The notes below the pieces were generated by a model, which was given only the letters and a program-made list of their open reading frames with translations, was not told the DNA's origin and ran no database searches. From assembly GCA_023261755.1 (NCBI GenBank), contig JAGDXS010000006.1:1-47482 (forward strand): 47,482 bases of DNA, in the 5' to 3' direction. The stretch's first letter is position 1, and every line of letters begins with the position of its first letter. Of this stretch, positions 8,831 through 17,385 are shown in pieces. Made by a program: the position numbers and the translations under genes. The stretch is from Thermoplasmata archaeon (GTDB taxonomy: Archaea > Thermoplasmatota > Thermoplasmata > Thermoplasmatales > ARK-15).

Positions 8831-9271
8831 TCAAAATTCCTTGTAAAATAATTCATCATAGATATTTTCTAGCTTTGCTTTATGATTAAGCTCCTGCTTG
8901 GCTATGAAATTTAATGTATCCTGAATGTTTTTATTTGAAACATCCTTAATTAATTTCATATAAAAATCGTATTCACTTTTTTCTCTAGCCATAGCTACTT
9001 TTAAAACTTCCTGCAACGTTGAATTTCCATTAATTTTTTCACCATGGATTAAATGATCACTCAATTTGAGATCAATATATTCCTCATATGTTATTTCATT
9101 TCCCTTTTCAATATTTTCAAGTAGCTTTTTATGAGAAAGTTCTTCATTTGCAAGCATATTTAATAGATCTTTCACATTTGGATACTTAGCTAATTTTTCT
9201 GCATCTATGTAAAATTTATAGGATTCTTCTTCAATATTAATGGCTTTCCTGATTAATTCTTCAAATTTCAT
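8831..9271 (-). CDS. Ferritin-like / rubrerythrin-type diiron protein
   Basis: A 146-residue all-helical protein starting MKFEELIRKAINIEEESYK. It has two similar halves, each with a Glu-rich helix and an ExxH-type helix: EEESYKFYIDAEKL with NEELSHKKLLENI, then EKSEYDFYMKL with KQELNHKAKLENI. This is the ferritin-like four-helix bundle with a duplicated diiron half-site, without a rubredoxin domain. It probably oxidises ferrous iron with peroxide or O2 in the cytoplasm. The TTG at 9280 was rejected in favour of the ATG at 9271. A T-rich stretch and 27 nt separate it from superoxide reductase, while the nitroreductase follows almost without gap. Confidence 0.85.
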   Translation of the reverse strand: MKFEELIRKAINIEEESYKFYIDAEKLAKYPNVKDLLNMLANEELSHKKLLENIEKGNEITYEEYIDLKLSDHLIHGEKINGNSTLQEVLKVAMAREKSEYDFYMKLIKDVSNKNIQDTLNFIAKQELNHKAKLENIYDELFYKEF

Positions 9272-9298
9272 AAAAATCAAAAAAAATTATAAGAGGTT

Positions 9299-9664
9299 TT
9301 ATTCAACCTCAATTTCAACAGAATTCTCCCATACACCATGAAGATTGCAGTAGCCCAATGCATATATTGTAGCTTTTTTGTCTAATTTCATCTTAAATGT
9401 TACGCTTGGATCTGCGAATGTTGGCCCAAAATCAAATGTAGCCACATGGACAGGATTGTAAGCCCTGCCGTCTATCTGTGCATATACCTGGATCCATTTT
9501 ATATGGTGCTCAATCAAATTTGGATGTGGTACATCTTTGCCTACGGTCACAGTAACTGTGAACCACTGGCCTGCTTTCACCTTTTTAGGTGCCTCTATAA
9601 TGGGTACATGCTTCTCTTTACCCTCTTTCTCTCCTGTGTAAACCATATCACCAAATCTTTTCAT
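9299..9664 (-). CDS. Superoxide reductase (neelaredoxin, class II type)
   Basis: A 121-residue protein starting MKRFGDMVYTGEKEGKEKHV. It has the catalytic Fe(His)4Cys set: E17 and H19 in EKHVPII, H47 in PHPNLIEHH, H53, then C106 and H109 in YCNLHGVW. There is no N-terminal desulforedoxin domain, so it is the one-iron neelaredoxin form. It reduces superoxide to H2O2 without releasing O2, with electrons usually from rubredoxin, which this operon encodes. ATG at 9664 is preceded by GAGGTGAT five nt upstream, a strong Shine-Dalgarno that argues against the GTG at 9673. H2O2 would then be removed by the neighbouring peroxiredoxin and rubrerythrin. Confidence 0.95.
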   Translation of the reverse strand: MKRFGDMVYTGEKEGKEKHVPIIEAPKKVKAGQWFTVTVTVGKDVPHPNLIEHHIKWIQVYAQIDGRAYNPVHVATFDFGPTFADPSVTFKMKLDKKATIYALGYCNLHGVWENSVEIEVE

Positions 9665-9675
9665 TTTTATCACCT

Positions 9676-10140
9676 CTAGAGTAATGATTCCAGCTCCTCT
9701 TCCTCTTCAACTTCATCAAGCATTATGCTCTCAATCATGGAATATGTTACAAAATCTTTTCCATGTGTTTTTTTAATTATTCTATTATATACTTCAATAA
9801 GACATCTTTTAAAATTAAGTAATGTTTCCAAAGATTCATTTAAGCTATTTAAGTTAATCGAATCCGGATATCTGCAATTTCCAAGCCTTACCATTTCAGA
9901 CGTGTTGAATATGGGTGTTCCACCCAAACTCTTGATCCTGAATGCTATTTTTTCTGCATGTTCCATTCCCTTTAATGATATTCTCTCAAGTATTTCTTTT
10001 ACTTGAGACTGGCTTTTTATATTTTTTGATGCGTACCAGAACATGTATACGCCAAGCCACTGATCAGCGTAAGCCTTATTTAAATCATTGATAATTTCCC
10101 CAATGTTAATTTCAACAATTTCCCTACCTTTTTTTCCCAT
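9676..10140 (-). CDS. Ferritin/Dps-like protein (COG2406-type)
   Basis: A 154-residue helical protein of the archaeal Dps-like group distantly related to bacterioferritins. The first helix has LNKAYADQWLGVYMFWYASK (about residues 16-35), a later helix has LKGMEHAEKIAFRIKSLGG, and the acidic end LDEVEEEEELESLL supplies the carboxylates. Such proteins form small cages that store iron oxidised by H2O2. The start ATG at 10140 lies just after the rubrerythrin stop and is preceded by GGAGG about seven nt upstream. It is not similar enough to the ferritin-like protein at 8831-9271 to be a recent duplicate, so two distinct ferritin folds sit in one operon. Confidence 0.82.
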   Translation of the reverse strand: MGKKGREIVEINIGEIINDLNKAYADQWLGVYMFWYASKNIKSQSQVKEILERISLKGMEHAEKIAFRIKSLGGTPIFNTSEMVRLGNCRYPDSINLNSLNESLETLLNFKRCLIEVYNRIIKKTHGKDFVTYSMIESIMLDEVEEEEELESLL

Positions 10141-10142
10141 GC

Positions 10143-10646
10143 TTAGAACCTCCTAAAGGCAGAGGATGGCGCGCCGCACACTGGGCATTTTTCAGGTGCC
10201 TTTCCTATTGCCGTATAACCGCACACAGTACAAATATAAATATCTCCTATATCCAAGTCCTTTTTATTCTTAACACTTTCCTTGGCCTTTTTATAAAGTT
10301 CCGCATGGATCTTTTCAGCTTCCAAGGCAAAATGGGTAGACTGTTCAGCAGCTTTTTCACCCTGGAATTTTGCTACTTCATTAAAAACTGGATACATTTC
10401 TTCTACCTCGTAAGTTTCTCCATCTATTGCAATCTGTAAATTATCTTCAGTATCCTTTACCATCCCCAATGCCTTGTAGTGATTTGTAGCATGAACCTGC
10501 TCAGCAAATGATATTGCTCTGAATAACCTTGCTATATTTTTATATCCGGCCTTTTCAGCCACATCACCAAAAATTAGATATCTCATATGTGCCTGGCTTT
10601 CACCAGCAAAAGCATCATTCAAATTCTTTTCGGTCATTTTCCTCAT
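10143..10646 (-). CDS. rbr: Rubrerythrin
   Basis: A 167-residue classic rubrerythrin. Residues 1 to about 130 form the diiron four-helix domain with AGESQAHMRY, FAEQVHATNH and LEAEKIHAELY supplying Glu/His ligands. The C-terminus is a rubredoxin-like domain with YICTVCGYTAIG and KCPVCGAPSSAF (two CxxC pairs). It works as an NADH/rubredoxin-linked peroxidase. It is the first gene of the oxygen-defence series. The start ATG at 10646 has a consensus GGTGATC four nt upstream, which supports it over the internal Met4. Confidence 0.96.
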   Translation of the reverse strand: MRKMTEKNLNDAFAGESQAHMRYLIFGDVAEKAGYKNIARLFRAISFAEQVHATNHYKALGMVKDTEDNLQIAIDGETYEVEEMYPVFNEVAKFQGEKAAEQSTHFALEAEKIHAELYKKAKESVKNKKDLDIGDIYICTVCGYTAIGKAPEKCPVCGAPSSAFRRF

Positions 10647-10650
10647 AAAT

Positions 10651-10657
10651 GATCACC
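10651..10657 (-). promoter_or_regulatory. Shine-Dalgarno GGTGATC of rubrerythrin
   Basis: GGTGATC, complementary to the archaeal 16S rRNA tail, lies four nt before the ATG at 10646. It shows that this operon head has a 5' leader, unlike the leaderless genes elsewhere in the window. The AT-rich stretch 10660-10734 would hold the promoter. Confidence 0.65.
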
Positions 10658-10734
10658 TATTTATGCTATGAATAAAATAGTATTTTAATTTTTTGTAATT
10701 GAAAAATTCTTGAAGATATGTATTGTATTTATTT

Positions 10735-11307
10735 CTAATACTCAATTCCCTTTCTTGCAATTATGCCTTTCTGGTATGGGTGCTTTACCTCTTTCATTTC
10801 CGTAACAAGATCCGCAATCGATATTAAATCTTCTGAGGCATATCTTCCGGTAAGAATGATCTCCACATTTTTCGGCTTTTCATCTATTATTGATTTGATT
10901 TCATCCGTTGAAACTAATTCAAAATAATTGGCAGTGATTATCTCATCAAGAATTATGATATCATATTTTCCTGACTTTAATATATTTTTTACCTTTTCTA
11001 GGCCCTTCCTTATTAGTTCCTTGTAATCTTCAGGTGGATGCCCTGGCTCAAATACGACAACATCCTTGAATTTATCCTTAATGGAAGGATCTTTTGTGAT
11101 GAAATATGGTTTACCTATGTATATTTCCTTAATGCCTTCTATTTTTTTTAATGATCTTGATTCACCATATTTTTTTGATTTCATAAAATGAATTATGTAT
11201 ACTTTTAAGCCATATCCTGCTGCCCTTACTGCAAGACCTATAGCTGCTGTTGTCTTTCCTTTTCCATTTCCGGTGTATATTTCAACAAGACCCTTTTTTA
11301 ATTTCAT
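10735..11307 (-). CDS. cobO: Cob(I)alamin adenosyltransferase (CobA/BtuR type)
   Basis: A 190-residue P-loop protein of the CobA/CobO family. YTGNGKGKTTAAIGLAVRA at about residues 12-30 is the ATP-binding loop, DIIILDEI (about 116-123) is the Walker B-like strand, and LTGRYAS follows. It transfers the adenosyl group of ATP to Co(I) to make coenzyme B12. The start abuts the stop of the mutase large subunit directly (TGA-ATG), so it is the last gene of the mutase operon and most likely supplies or repairs that enzyme's cofactor. The P-loop is complete and the length is normal for the family. Confidence 0.92.
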   Translation of the reverse strand: MKLKKGLVEIYTGNGKGKTTAAIGLAVRAAGYGLKVYIIHFMKSKKYGESRSLKKIEGIKEIYIGKPYFITKDPSIKDKFKDVVVFEPGHPPEDYKELIRKGLEKVKNILKSGKYDIIILDEIITANYFELVSTDEIKSIIDEKPKNVEIILTGRYASEDLISIADLVTEMKEVKHPYQKGIIARKGIEY

Positions 11308-12969
11308 TCAATATATCACCGGTTCTATGTATTCACCCCAGACATCTTTCAATGCCTTTACTATTTCTCCCAGAGTAGCTTTTGCCTTGATAGAATCTAT
11401 TATGTAAGGCATAAGATTCTTTTCATCAGCATTTTTTTGCATTTCTTTTAATGCAAAATTCACTTTCTCCATATCTCTATTAGATTTATAATTCTTAAGC
11501 CTCCGTAAATGCCTATCTTCAAGTTCATCCGGAATTCTTAATATTGGTATTTCTAACTTTTCATCAATCTTGTATTTATTCACACCAACCAGAACTCTTT
11601 TATTTTCCTCAAGGTCACGCTGGAATCTGTATGCAGATTCTGCAATTTCCCTCTGGAAAAATCCCGATCTTATGCCTTTTATCACTCCACCTAAATTATC
11701 TATTTTATCAAAATACTTATAAACTTCATCTTCAATCTTATCTGTAAGCCATTCCATGTAATAGCTTCCTCCTAGCGGATCCACAACATTTGGTATTCCA
11801 GATTCTTCTGCAATGATTTGTTGTGTCCTTAATGCAATCATAACCGCCTTTTCAGTGGGCAAAGCCCATGCTTCATCCATGCTATTTGTATGTAAGCTCT
11901 GTGTACCTCCAAGGACAGCGGCCATTGCTTCTATTGCTGTCCTTATAATATTATTTTCAGGCTGCTGTGCCGTAAGACTTACACCTGCTGTTTGCGTGTG
12001 AAATCTAAGCCATAGTGATCTTTCCTTTCTAGGGCTAAATCTTCTCTTAATTTCCCTTGCCCATATACGCCTTGCCGCTCTAAATTTGGCTATTTCCTCA
12101 AAAAAGTCTATATGGGCATCGAAGAAGAAACTTAATCTGGGTGCAAAGTCATCAACATCCAGGCCTCTTTCAACAGATTTTTCCACGTATGTCAGGCCAT
12201 TTGCAAGAGTAAATGCAAGTTCCTGAATAGCTGTTGCTCCAGCCTCCCTGATATGATAACCGCTTATGCTTATAGGATTCCATAATGGAAGCTCTTTAGA
12301 ACCAAATTCTATTGTATCTATTACAAGTTTCAATGAAGGTTCTGGAGGAAATATGAAAGATTTCTGTGCCATGTATTCTTTTAAGATATCATTTTGTATT
12401 GTACCTCTTAGCCCATTTCTTCTTGCACCTTGAGATTCACCTGCTAAAATATACAGGCCCCATAAAATTGCTGCAGGTCCATTTATAGTCATAGATGTGG
12501 ATATATCTCTTAAAGGAATATCCTTAAACATGAGCTGCATATCTTCAAGTGTATTTATTGCAACACCCGCTTTACCGAACTCACCCTTTGTAAGTGGATC
12601 ATCTGAATCTAAACCTAAAAGTGTAGGATAATCAAATGCAATGCTTAGGCCTGTTTCTCCATGTTCAATGAGATACTTTAACCTTCTGTTTGTTTCAATA
12701 GCATCACCAAAGCCTGAAAATTCCCTGAATGTCCAAAGTCTTGATCTATACATTGTTGGATGTATCCCCCTTGTAAAAGGGTATTGCCCTGGGTTCCCCA
12801 AATTTTCAAAATAATCAAAATTTTTTAATTCCAATGGTGAATAAAAGATATTTAAATCTATGCCAGAGAGTGTTTTAAATTCTTGCCTTTCAGGCATGCT
12901 TTCTATTGATTTTTTATATATTTTCTTCCATTCTTCAAGCTTTTCCTTATACAATTCCTCCTTTTCCAT
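11308..12969 (-). CDS. B12-dependent acyl-CoA mutase large subunit (methylmalonyl-CoA mutase family, isobutyryl-CoA mutase-like)
   Basis: A 553-residue catalytic TIM-barrel subunit of the methylmalonyl-CoA mutase family without a B12 domain, which is a separate gene here. Family motifs include HPTMYRSRLWTFREFSGFG, TAGVSLTAQQPENN and GGTQSLHTNSMDEA. The two residues that in methylmalonyl-CoA mutase hold the substrate carboxylate (Tyr89 and Arg207, P. shermanii numbering) are Phe84 (REFSGF) and Gln202 (YMAQKSF) here. The spacing of 118 is identical to Phe80/Gln198 of isobutyryl-CoA mutase. So n-butyryl/isobutyryl-CoA isomerisation is predicted rather than methylmalonyl/succinyl-CoA. A GTG at 12978 is an alternative start; either way it overlaps meaB. 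Automatic annotation would call it methylmalonyl-CoA mutase. Confidence 0.9.
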   Translation of the reverse strand: MEKEELYKEKLEEWKKIYKKSIESMPERQEFKTLSGIDLNIFYSPLELKNFDYFENLGNPGQYPFTRGIHPTMYRSRLWTFREFSGFGDAIETNRRLKYLIEHGETGLSIAFDYPTLLGLDSDDPLTKGEFGKAGVAINTLEDMQLMFKDIPLRDISTSMTINGPAAILWGLYILAGESQGARRNGLRGTIQNDILKEYMAQKSFIFPPEPSLKLVIDTIEFGSKELPLWNPISISGYHIREAGATAIQELAFTLANGLTYVEKSVERGLDVDDFAPRLSFFFDAHIDFFEEIAKFRAARRIWAREIKRRFSPRKERSLWLRFHTQTAGVSLTAQQPENNIIRTAIEAMAAVLGGTQSLHTNSMDEAWALPTEKAVMIALRTQQIIAEESGIPNVVDPLGGSYYMEWLTDKIEDEVYKYFDKIDNLGGVIKGIRSGFFQREIAESAYRFQRDLEENKRVLVGVNKYKIDEKLEIPILRIPDELEDRHLRRLKNYKSNRDMEKVNFALKEMQKNADEKNLMPYIIDSIKAKATLGEIVKALKDVWGEYIEPVIY

Positions 12970-13870
12970 ATTCACCACCCACCTTATTTATTATTTCATT
13001 TACAATTTCATGCATATTTCTACCTTTAATTATTTGTTCAGCATAAGAATCAACAACTTCTGATTCCATAATCTTATCAAGTTTTTCAAGTGCATGTTGT
13101 TTTAACATGTATTTAATTCTTGAATTAATTTTTCTTTTAAAAAGACCTGTTTCCTTTACAAAATTCCAATGCTCATCAAGTGCATTTATTATTTCCTCTA
13201 TGCCTACGTTTTTTACCGCAACTGTTTTTATAACCAATGGTTGCCAGCCATTTTCCCTTTTTTTCAAAATTAAGTTCAATTCTTTAATTTTTTCATCTGC
13301 TGGTCCCTGATCTGCCTTGTTCACTATATATATGTCTCCAATTTCAAGCTGGCCAGCCTTTATTATCTGGACTTCATCACCCAGTGTTGGTACCTGAAGA
13401 ACAATTATTGTATGTGCAATGTTGAATACGTCCACCTCATCCTGGCCCGTGCCGACTGTTTCAATAAATATTGTATCATAACCAGCAGCGTCTAGAACAT
13501 TAACAAGATCTGCGGTATAATAACTCAATCCACCTATTTTACCCCTTGTGGAAATGCTTCTTATGAATACATTTTCAAATCTATTAAGATCTTTCATCCT
13601 CACCCTATCACCTAAAACAGCACCTCCACTAAAAGGACTGGATGGATCTACGCCTATAATTCCTATCCTGTGACCCTTTTCAAGAAGTCTTGATGATAAT
13701 TTTGTAATAAGTGTAGATTTACCGCTACCTGGAACACCTGTAACTCCTATTATTCTCGCACCCTTTATATGCTTTAGAATTTCTGATGAAAGATCTTCAT
13801 CACCATTTTCTATTCTTGTCATTATTTTTGACATTTCCTTTTTGTCCAGAAGAATCTCTTCAATGTTCAT
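12947..13870 (-). CDS. meaB: MeaB/ArgK-type GTPase, B12 mutase chaperone
   Basis: A 307-residue G3E-family GTPase. [17 protein letters not shown] at about residues 42-58 is the P-loop, [20 protein letters not shown] the switch region, [14 protein letters not shown] the G3 region, and VNKADQG the guanine-recognition motif. MeaB proteins gate cofactor loading into B12-dependent mutases and protect them from inactivation. It sits between the B12-binding and catalytic mutase genes, overlapping the first by 4 nt and the second by 23 nt, which ties it to this mutase. All nucleotide motifs are intact and the length is normal. Confidence 0.95.
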   Translation of the reverse strand: MNIEEILLDKKEMSKIMTRIENGDEDLSSEILKHIKGARIIGVTGVPGSGKSTLITKLSSRLLEKGHRIGIIGVDPSSPFSGGAVLGDRVRMKDLNRFENVFIRSISTRGKIGGLSYYTADLVNVLDAAGYDTIFIETVGTGQDEVDVFNIAHTIIVLQVPTLGDEVQIIKAGQLEIGDIYIVNKADQGPADEKIKELNLILKKRENGWQPLVIKTVAVKNVGIEEIINALDEHWNFVKETGLFKRKINSRIKYMLKQHALEKLDKIMESEVVDSYAEQIIKGRNMHEIVNEIINKVGGEYGKGGIV

Positions 13871-14265
13871 AATGGTCTCCTTAAATTTTTTCTTATAAAA
13901 TCTGATATTTCCTGAATGCTTGTCCCTGGATTGAATATTGCATCTACACCCATTTTAATTAGATTTTCCTTATCTTCCTCTGGAACAATACCTCCGCCTA
14001 TCAATAATACATCATTTATTCCATTTTCCTTCATTAATTCCAATACTCTTCTGAAATGGTACATATGTGCTCCTGATAAAACGCTTAAACCTATTACATC
14101 AACATCTTCTTCAATGGCTGTTCTAACAATATCTTCAGCAGTTTGATGTATTCCAGTATAAATAACCTCAAAACCTTCATCCATAAGAGATCTAGCTAGA
14201 ACCTTTGCACCCCTATCATGGCCATCAAGGCCCGGTTTTGCAATTAAAACTCTTATTTTTCTCAT
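13867..14265 (-). CDS. B12-binding small subunit of the acyl-CoA mutase
   Basis: A 132-residue Rossmann-like cobalamin-binding protein. D14-x-H16-x2-G19 in [13 protein letters not shown] is the base-off/His-on motif whose histidine becomes the lower cobalt ligand, followed by GLSVLSGAH and [11 protein letters not shown], also typical. It matches the small subunit of split mutases, both archaeal methylmalonyl-CoA mutases and bacterial isobutyryl-CoA mutase (IcmB, about 136 residues). The start ATG at 14265 has GTGATC three nt upstream; the GTG at 14274 is the longer alternative. It works as a complex with the large subunit encoded two genes downstream. Confidence 0.93.
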   Translation of the reverse strand: MRKIRVLIAKPGLDGHDRGAKVLARSLMDEGFEVIYTGIHQTAEDIVRTAIEEDVDVIGLSVLSGAHMYHFRRVLELMKENGINDVLLIGGGIVPEEDKENLIKMGVDAIFNPGTSIQEISDFIRKNLRRPL

Positions 14266-14270
14266 AATGA

Positions 14271-15404
14271 TCACTTTAACAGTTCCCTGGCTATAACAAG
14301 CTTCTGTATTTCAGATGTCCCCTCATAAATTTCTGTTATTTTTGCGTCCCTGTAGAACCTTTCCACATCAAAATCCTCTATGAAACCATAACCACCATGC
14401 ACTTGTACAGCAAACCTTGATGCATCCATGGCCACCTTGCTTGAATAATACTTTGCCATACTTGCCTCCTTTATCAATGGCAAATGATTGTCAGCCCTCA
14501 TGGCAGCATCGTATACAAGAAGTCTAGCTGCCTCTAACTGAGTGGCTATTTCAGAGAGTGTGAACTGAAGACCCTGAAATTCTGCAATTTTCTTACCAAA
14601 TGCCTCGCGCTGTTTCATGTATTCAATGCTCTTTTCAACCGATGCCTGCGCTATACCCAATGCCTGTGCACCTATGCCTATCCTTCCCATGTTTAGTGTA
14701 TTCATAGCGATATAAAATCCCTTACCAATTTCACCTAACATATTTTCCTCTGGAACGATAACATTTTCAAGTACAAGTTCTGCTGTACTTGAACCTCTCA
14801 CTCCCAATTTTTTATAATCCTCACCTACTTTAAATCCATCTGTGTCTCTTTCAACAACGAATGCTGTAATTCCCTCATGCCTCTTTTTTTCAATGGATGT
14901 TCGAGCGAATACAACAAAAACTTTTGCGTGGTTAGCATTTGTTATGAAGAATTTGCTTCCATTCAAAATATATTCATCCCCTTGCCTTTCTGCCTTAAGC
15001 TGAACGTTTGCAGCATCTGACCCTGCCTGTGGTTCTGTTAATGCATATCCACCTATGTATTCCCCAGAACAGAGTTTTGGCAAATACTTTTTCTTTAGAT
15101 ATTCTGAACCCCAAGTGAAAATGGGATATTCAACAAGGCCATTTTGAACATCCATTGCCACAGATACGGATGGTGAAATTCTGGCAAGTTCTTCAAGGAT
15201 AATCACATAGCTCAATGTATCAAATCCTGAACCTCCATATTCTTGAGGAATTATCACACCGGTAAAACCAATCTTTCCCAACTCATCATAAAGATTTCTT
15301 GGTATTGTTTTTTCCTCGATTGTTTTATTCATTGGCGCAATATACTTTTCTGCAAAATTCCTTGCTAGATTTCTGATGAGTTGATAATCTTCCTTTAAAA
15401 TCAC
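14271..15404 (-). CDS. Acyl-CoA dehydrogenase (mutase operon)
   Basis: A 377-residue FAD enzyme of the acyl-CoA dehydrogenase family. [14 protein letters not shown] is the FAD/substrate signature, [11 protein letters not shown] the C-terminal signature, and E361 in YEGTSEIQ the catalytic base in the position used by short- and medium-chain enzymes. It makes the 2,3-enoyl-CoA and passes electrons to an ETF-like acceptor. It is the first gene of the mutase operon, which suggests that its substrate is the mutase product or substrate, for example butyryl-CoA or isobutyryl-CoA. The start is GTG at 15404, supported by GGTGA four nt upstream; the next in-frame Met is residue 25. Confidence 0.93.
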   Translation of the reverse strand: MILKEDYQLIRNLARNFAEKYIAPMNKTIEEKTIPRNLYDELGKIGFTGVIIPQEYGGSGFDTLSYVIILEELARISPSVSVAMDVQNGLVEYPIFTWGSEYLKKKYLPKLCSGEYIGGYALTEPQAGSDAANVQLKAERQGDEYILNGSKFFITNANHAKVFVVFARTSIEKKRHEGITAFVVERDTDGFKVGEDYKKLGVRGSSTAELVLENVIVPEENMLGEIGKGFYIAMNTLNMGRIGIGAQALGIAQASVEKSIEYMKQREAFGKKIAEFQGLQFTLSEIATQLEAARLLVYDAAMRADNHLPLIKEASMAKYYSSKVAMDASRFAVQVHGGYGFIEDFDVERFYRDAKITEIYEGTSEIQKLVIARELLK

Positions 15405-15408
15405 TTTC

Positions 15409-15420
15409 TCACCAATTGGT
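15409..15420 (-). promoter_or_regulatory. Shine-Dalgarno GGTGA inside palindrome ACCAATTGGT
   Basis: GGTGA at 15409-15413 precedes the GTG start of the acyl-CoA dehydrogenase by four nt and decides that start. It overlaps a perfect 10-bp palindrome, ACCAATTGGT (15411-15420), which is unusually G+C containing for this AT-rich intergenic stretch. A protein bound there, or a small hairpin, could affect translation of the mutase operon; that role is only a guess. Confidence 0.5.
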
Positions 15421-15480
15421 CATAGAATAATAACTAATAAGTTTTTTCTTATTTATTTTTAATAAATTTTTTATTTAAGG

Positions 15481-15507
15481 AAAAAATTCAAAAATTTTTA
15501 AAAAAAT
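15481..15507 (-). terminator. Oligo-T terminator after the AOR gene
   Basis: On the minus strand, immediately after the stop codon of the AOR-family gene, there are three T-runs of five to seven bases within 27 nt, with no G+C hairpin. Archaeal intrinsic termination uses such T-runs. It separates this gene from the mutase operon downstream. Confidence 0.6.
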
Positions 15508-17361
15508 TTAAAAAATATATTCATCAAGGCCAAGGTCTTCTATTTTTCTTTTACTCGGCATACCTGTTTTTATATCCCATTCCATAGCATTATAGTATTC
15601 TTTTACAAGAGAATCAACATCCAATGTAATGCCTTTCAATGGACCTTCTTGGTGGGGGGGCATTCCCCTAGCTCTATCTGGAAGCTTAAATTCACCTGGC
15701 TTTAAACCTTCCCTTAAGTTAAAAAGGTTCCTTAGATTTTGAATCCTCTCTCCAATTTTTAATAAATCATCGTTTGTCATATTCCAGCCAGTTAAGGCAT
15801 TCAAAAGATCGACGTAGGGTAAGGGTGAGAATGTAGAAGAAAATATGCAAAATCCTAAAGCATTTTCAACCTGTGTTTGATTGCTTATTATGGCATGGGC
15901 CTTTCCCTTTCCAACATAGGAATATTTTTCCAACTTTGGAAATTCATAATTAATATTGAATAATGGTTTTATTTTGCTACCTTCTGAAAAACCTATTCCT
16001 CCAGCTGTATGCCTTCCTGGAGTTGGATCGGCAACATATGTTGTTGCAAGACTTGGCAAATATTTAGGATCATGGGCTGGCAATTCTTGCCCGTGTACAT
16101 GAATGGCGAATTCTTCGGCATTAAAATATTCAGATGCTCTCATTACACCCTGGTTCAATATTTTTGCAATACCTTCATTTCTGTTTAGAAATTCAATCAT
16201 TTTTATTACTGCGTCACCATCTCCCCATCGAAGTTCAAAACCTATGTCCTCTCTCTTGATTTTTCCATTTTCAAATAATTCCATGGAGAATGCTATCACT
16301 TCTCCTAGAGATATTACATCATAACCATACCTATTTGCTAACTCAAAACCATAAACTATTGAATCCAGGTCCCCATTTAATAATAAGCCTCCCAGCATAC
16401 CTCCTCCCTCGTACTCCAACCTGTGACCTTCGACAATTCCATATCTTGTTTCTCTCTTTATTATGGCACCGCAAGCTACAGGACACTGGGCACACCCATA
16501 GCTTTTAACATTATCTTTGATAACTTTTTCCCCGCTTATGGCATCTGCCTTATCCTTTCCAAAATCTATTATTCCTATTCCCTTCCAATTTTTTATCGGT
16601 GTGTCTCCAGAAAGATGAGAAAATTCATTACCTCCAATTGTGCCATATTTATGCCACCACTGGGCATTCTTATTCTTATTTGGATTCATTTTTTCAAGCA
16701 TTTCGTTTGAGATTTTTCTTAATTTATCAATATCATGAATTTTTACATTCTTTGTGCCTTTTGCAACTATTGCTTTTAACTTTTTTGATCCCATTACTGC
16801 TCCCACACCAGATCTTCCAAGGGCTCTACCTCTGTCTGTCATGATAGATGAAATTAGGGAAAGATTTTCACCAGGCTTGCCTATAGAGATTACCTGCGAG
16901 CCTATGTACTTTGATCTCAAAAAATTTTCAGTTTCAAGTGCACTTTTTCCCCATAAATTGCTTGCATCAAGTATTTCAATTTCCTTTTCAATGTGTATGT
17001 AAACGGGATCCTTTGACAATCCATGAATAAAAATACCATCATATCCAGTTCTTTTCAATTCTGGGCCTATGAATCCTCCAACATTAGAATCACCCCATGT
17101 ACCAGTAAGGGGTGATTTTGTAGATGCCATCATCCTTCCTGCCATTGGTACATTTACACCATTGAACATTCCAGGGATGAAACCAAGGATATTTTCAGCA
17201 CCCAATGGATCAATGCCAGGTTTCAAGTTTCTATAAATATACCAAACGCCTAAGCCATAACCTCCTAGAAATTTTTTATAAACTTCTTCCTCAACATCTA
17301 ATTCAGTTACACTTTGATTTGATAAATCTATTTTTAGAATTTTTCCAAATATGCCTTTCAT
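15508..17361 (-). CDS. Aldehyde:ferredoxin oxidoreductase family (tungsten-pterin) protein
   Basis: A 617-residue AOR-family enzyme. Domain 1 starts MKGIFGKILKIDLSNQ and holds pterin-binding segments such as ASTKSPLTGTWGDSN and GPELKRTGYDG. The [4Fe-4S] ligands begin with GCAQCPVACG (C-x2-C-x3-C), with a fourth Cys expected late (LGFCIFSS). It oxidises aldehydes to acids with ferredoxin as acceptor; the paralogues FOR, GOR and WOR differ in substrate and cannot be separated by eye. The start was moved 21 nt inside the longest frame because MKGxxGKxLxIDL is the family N-terminus. An MFS gene ends 24 nt upstream on the same strand, so uptake and oxidation may be linked. Confidence 0.92.
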   Translation of the reverse strand: MKGIFGKILKIDLSNQSVTELDVEEEVYKKFLGGYGLGVWYIYRNLKPGIDPLGAENILGFIPGMFNGVNVPMAGRMMASTKSPLTGTWGDSNVGGFIGPELKRTGYDGIFIHGLSKDPVYIHIEKEIEILDASNLWGKSALETENFLRSKYIGSQVISIGKPGENLSLISSIMTDRGRALGRSGVGAVMGSKKLKAIVAKGTKNVKIHDIDKLRKISNEMLEKMNPNKNKNAQWWHKYGTIGGNEFSHLSGDTPIKNWKGIGIIDFGKDKADAISGEKVIKDNVKSYGCAQCPVACGAIIKRETRYGIVEGHRLEYEGGGMLGGLLLNGDLDSIVYGFELANRYGYDVISLGEVIAFSMELFENGKIKREDIGFELRWGDGDAVIKMIEFLNRNEGIAKILNQGVMRASEYFNAEEFAIHVHGQELPAHDPKYLPSLATTYVADPTPGRHTAGGIGFSEGSKIKPLFNINYEFPKLEKYSYVGKGKAHAIISNQTQVENALGFCIFSSTFSPLPYVDLLNALTGWNMTNDDLLKIGERIQNLRNLFNLREGLKPGEFKLPDRARGMPPHQEGPLKGITLDVDSLVKEYYNAMEWDIKTGMPSKRKIEDLGLDEYIF

Positions 17362-17385
17362 AATGAAATTATTCAATATCATTAT

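Noticed and set aside
12969-12978. Longer GTG start of the mutase large subunit
   Set aside because: It is possible, but the ATG at 12969 gives a usual family N-terminus and costs only three residues.
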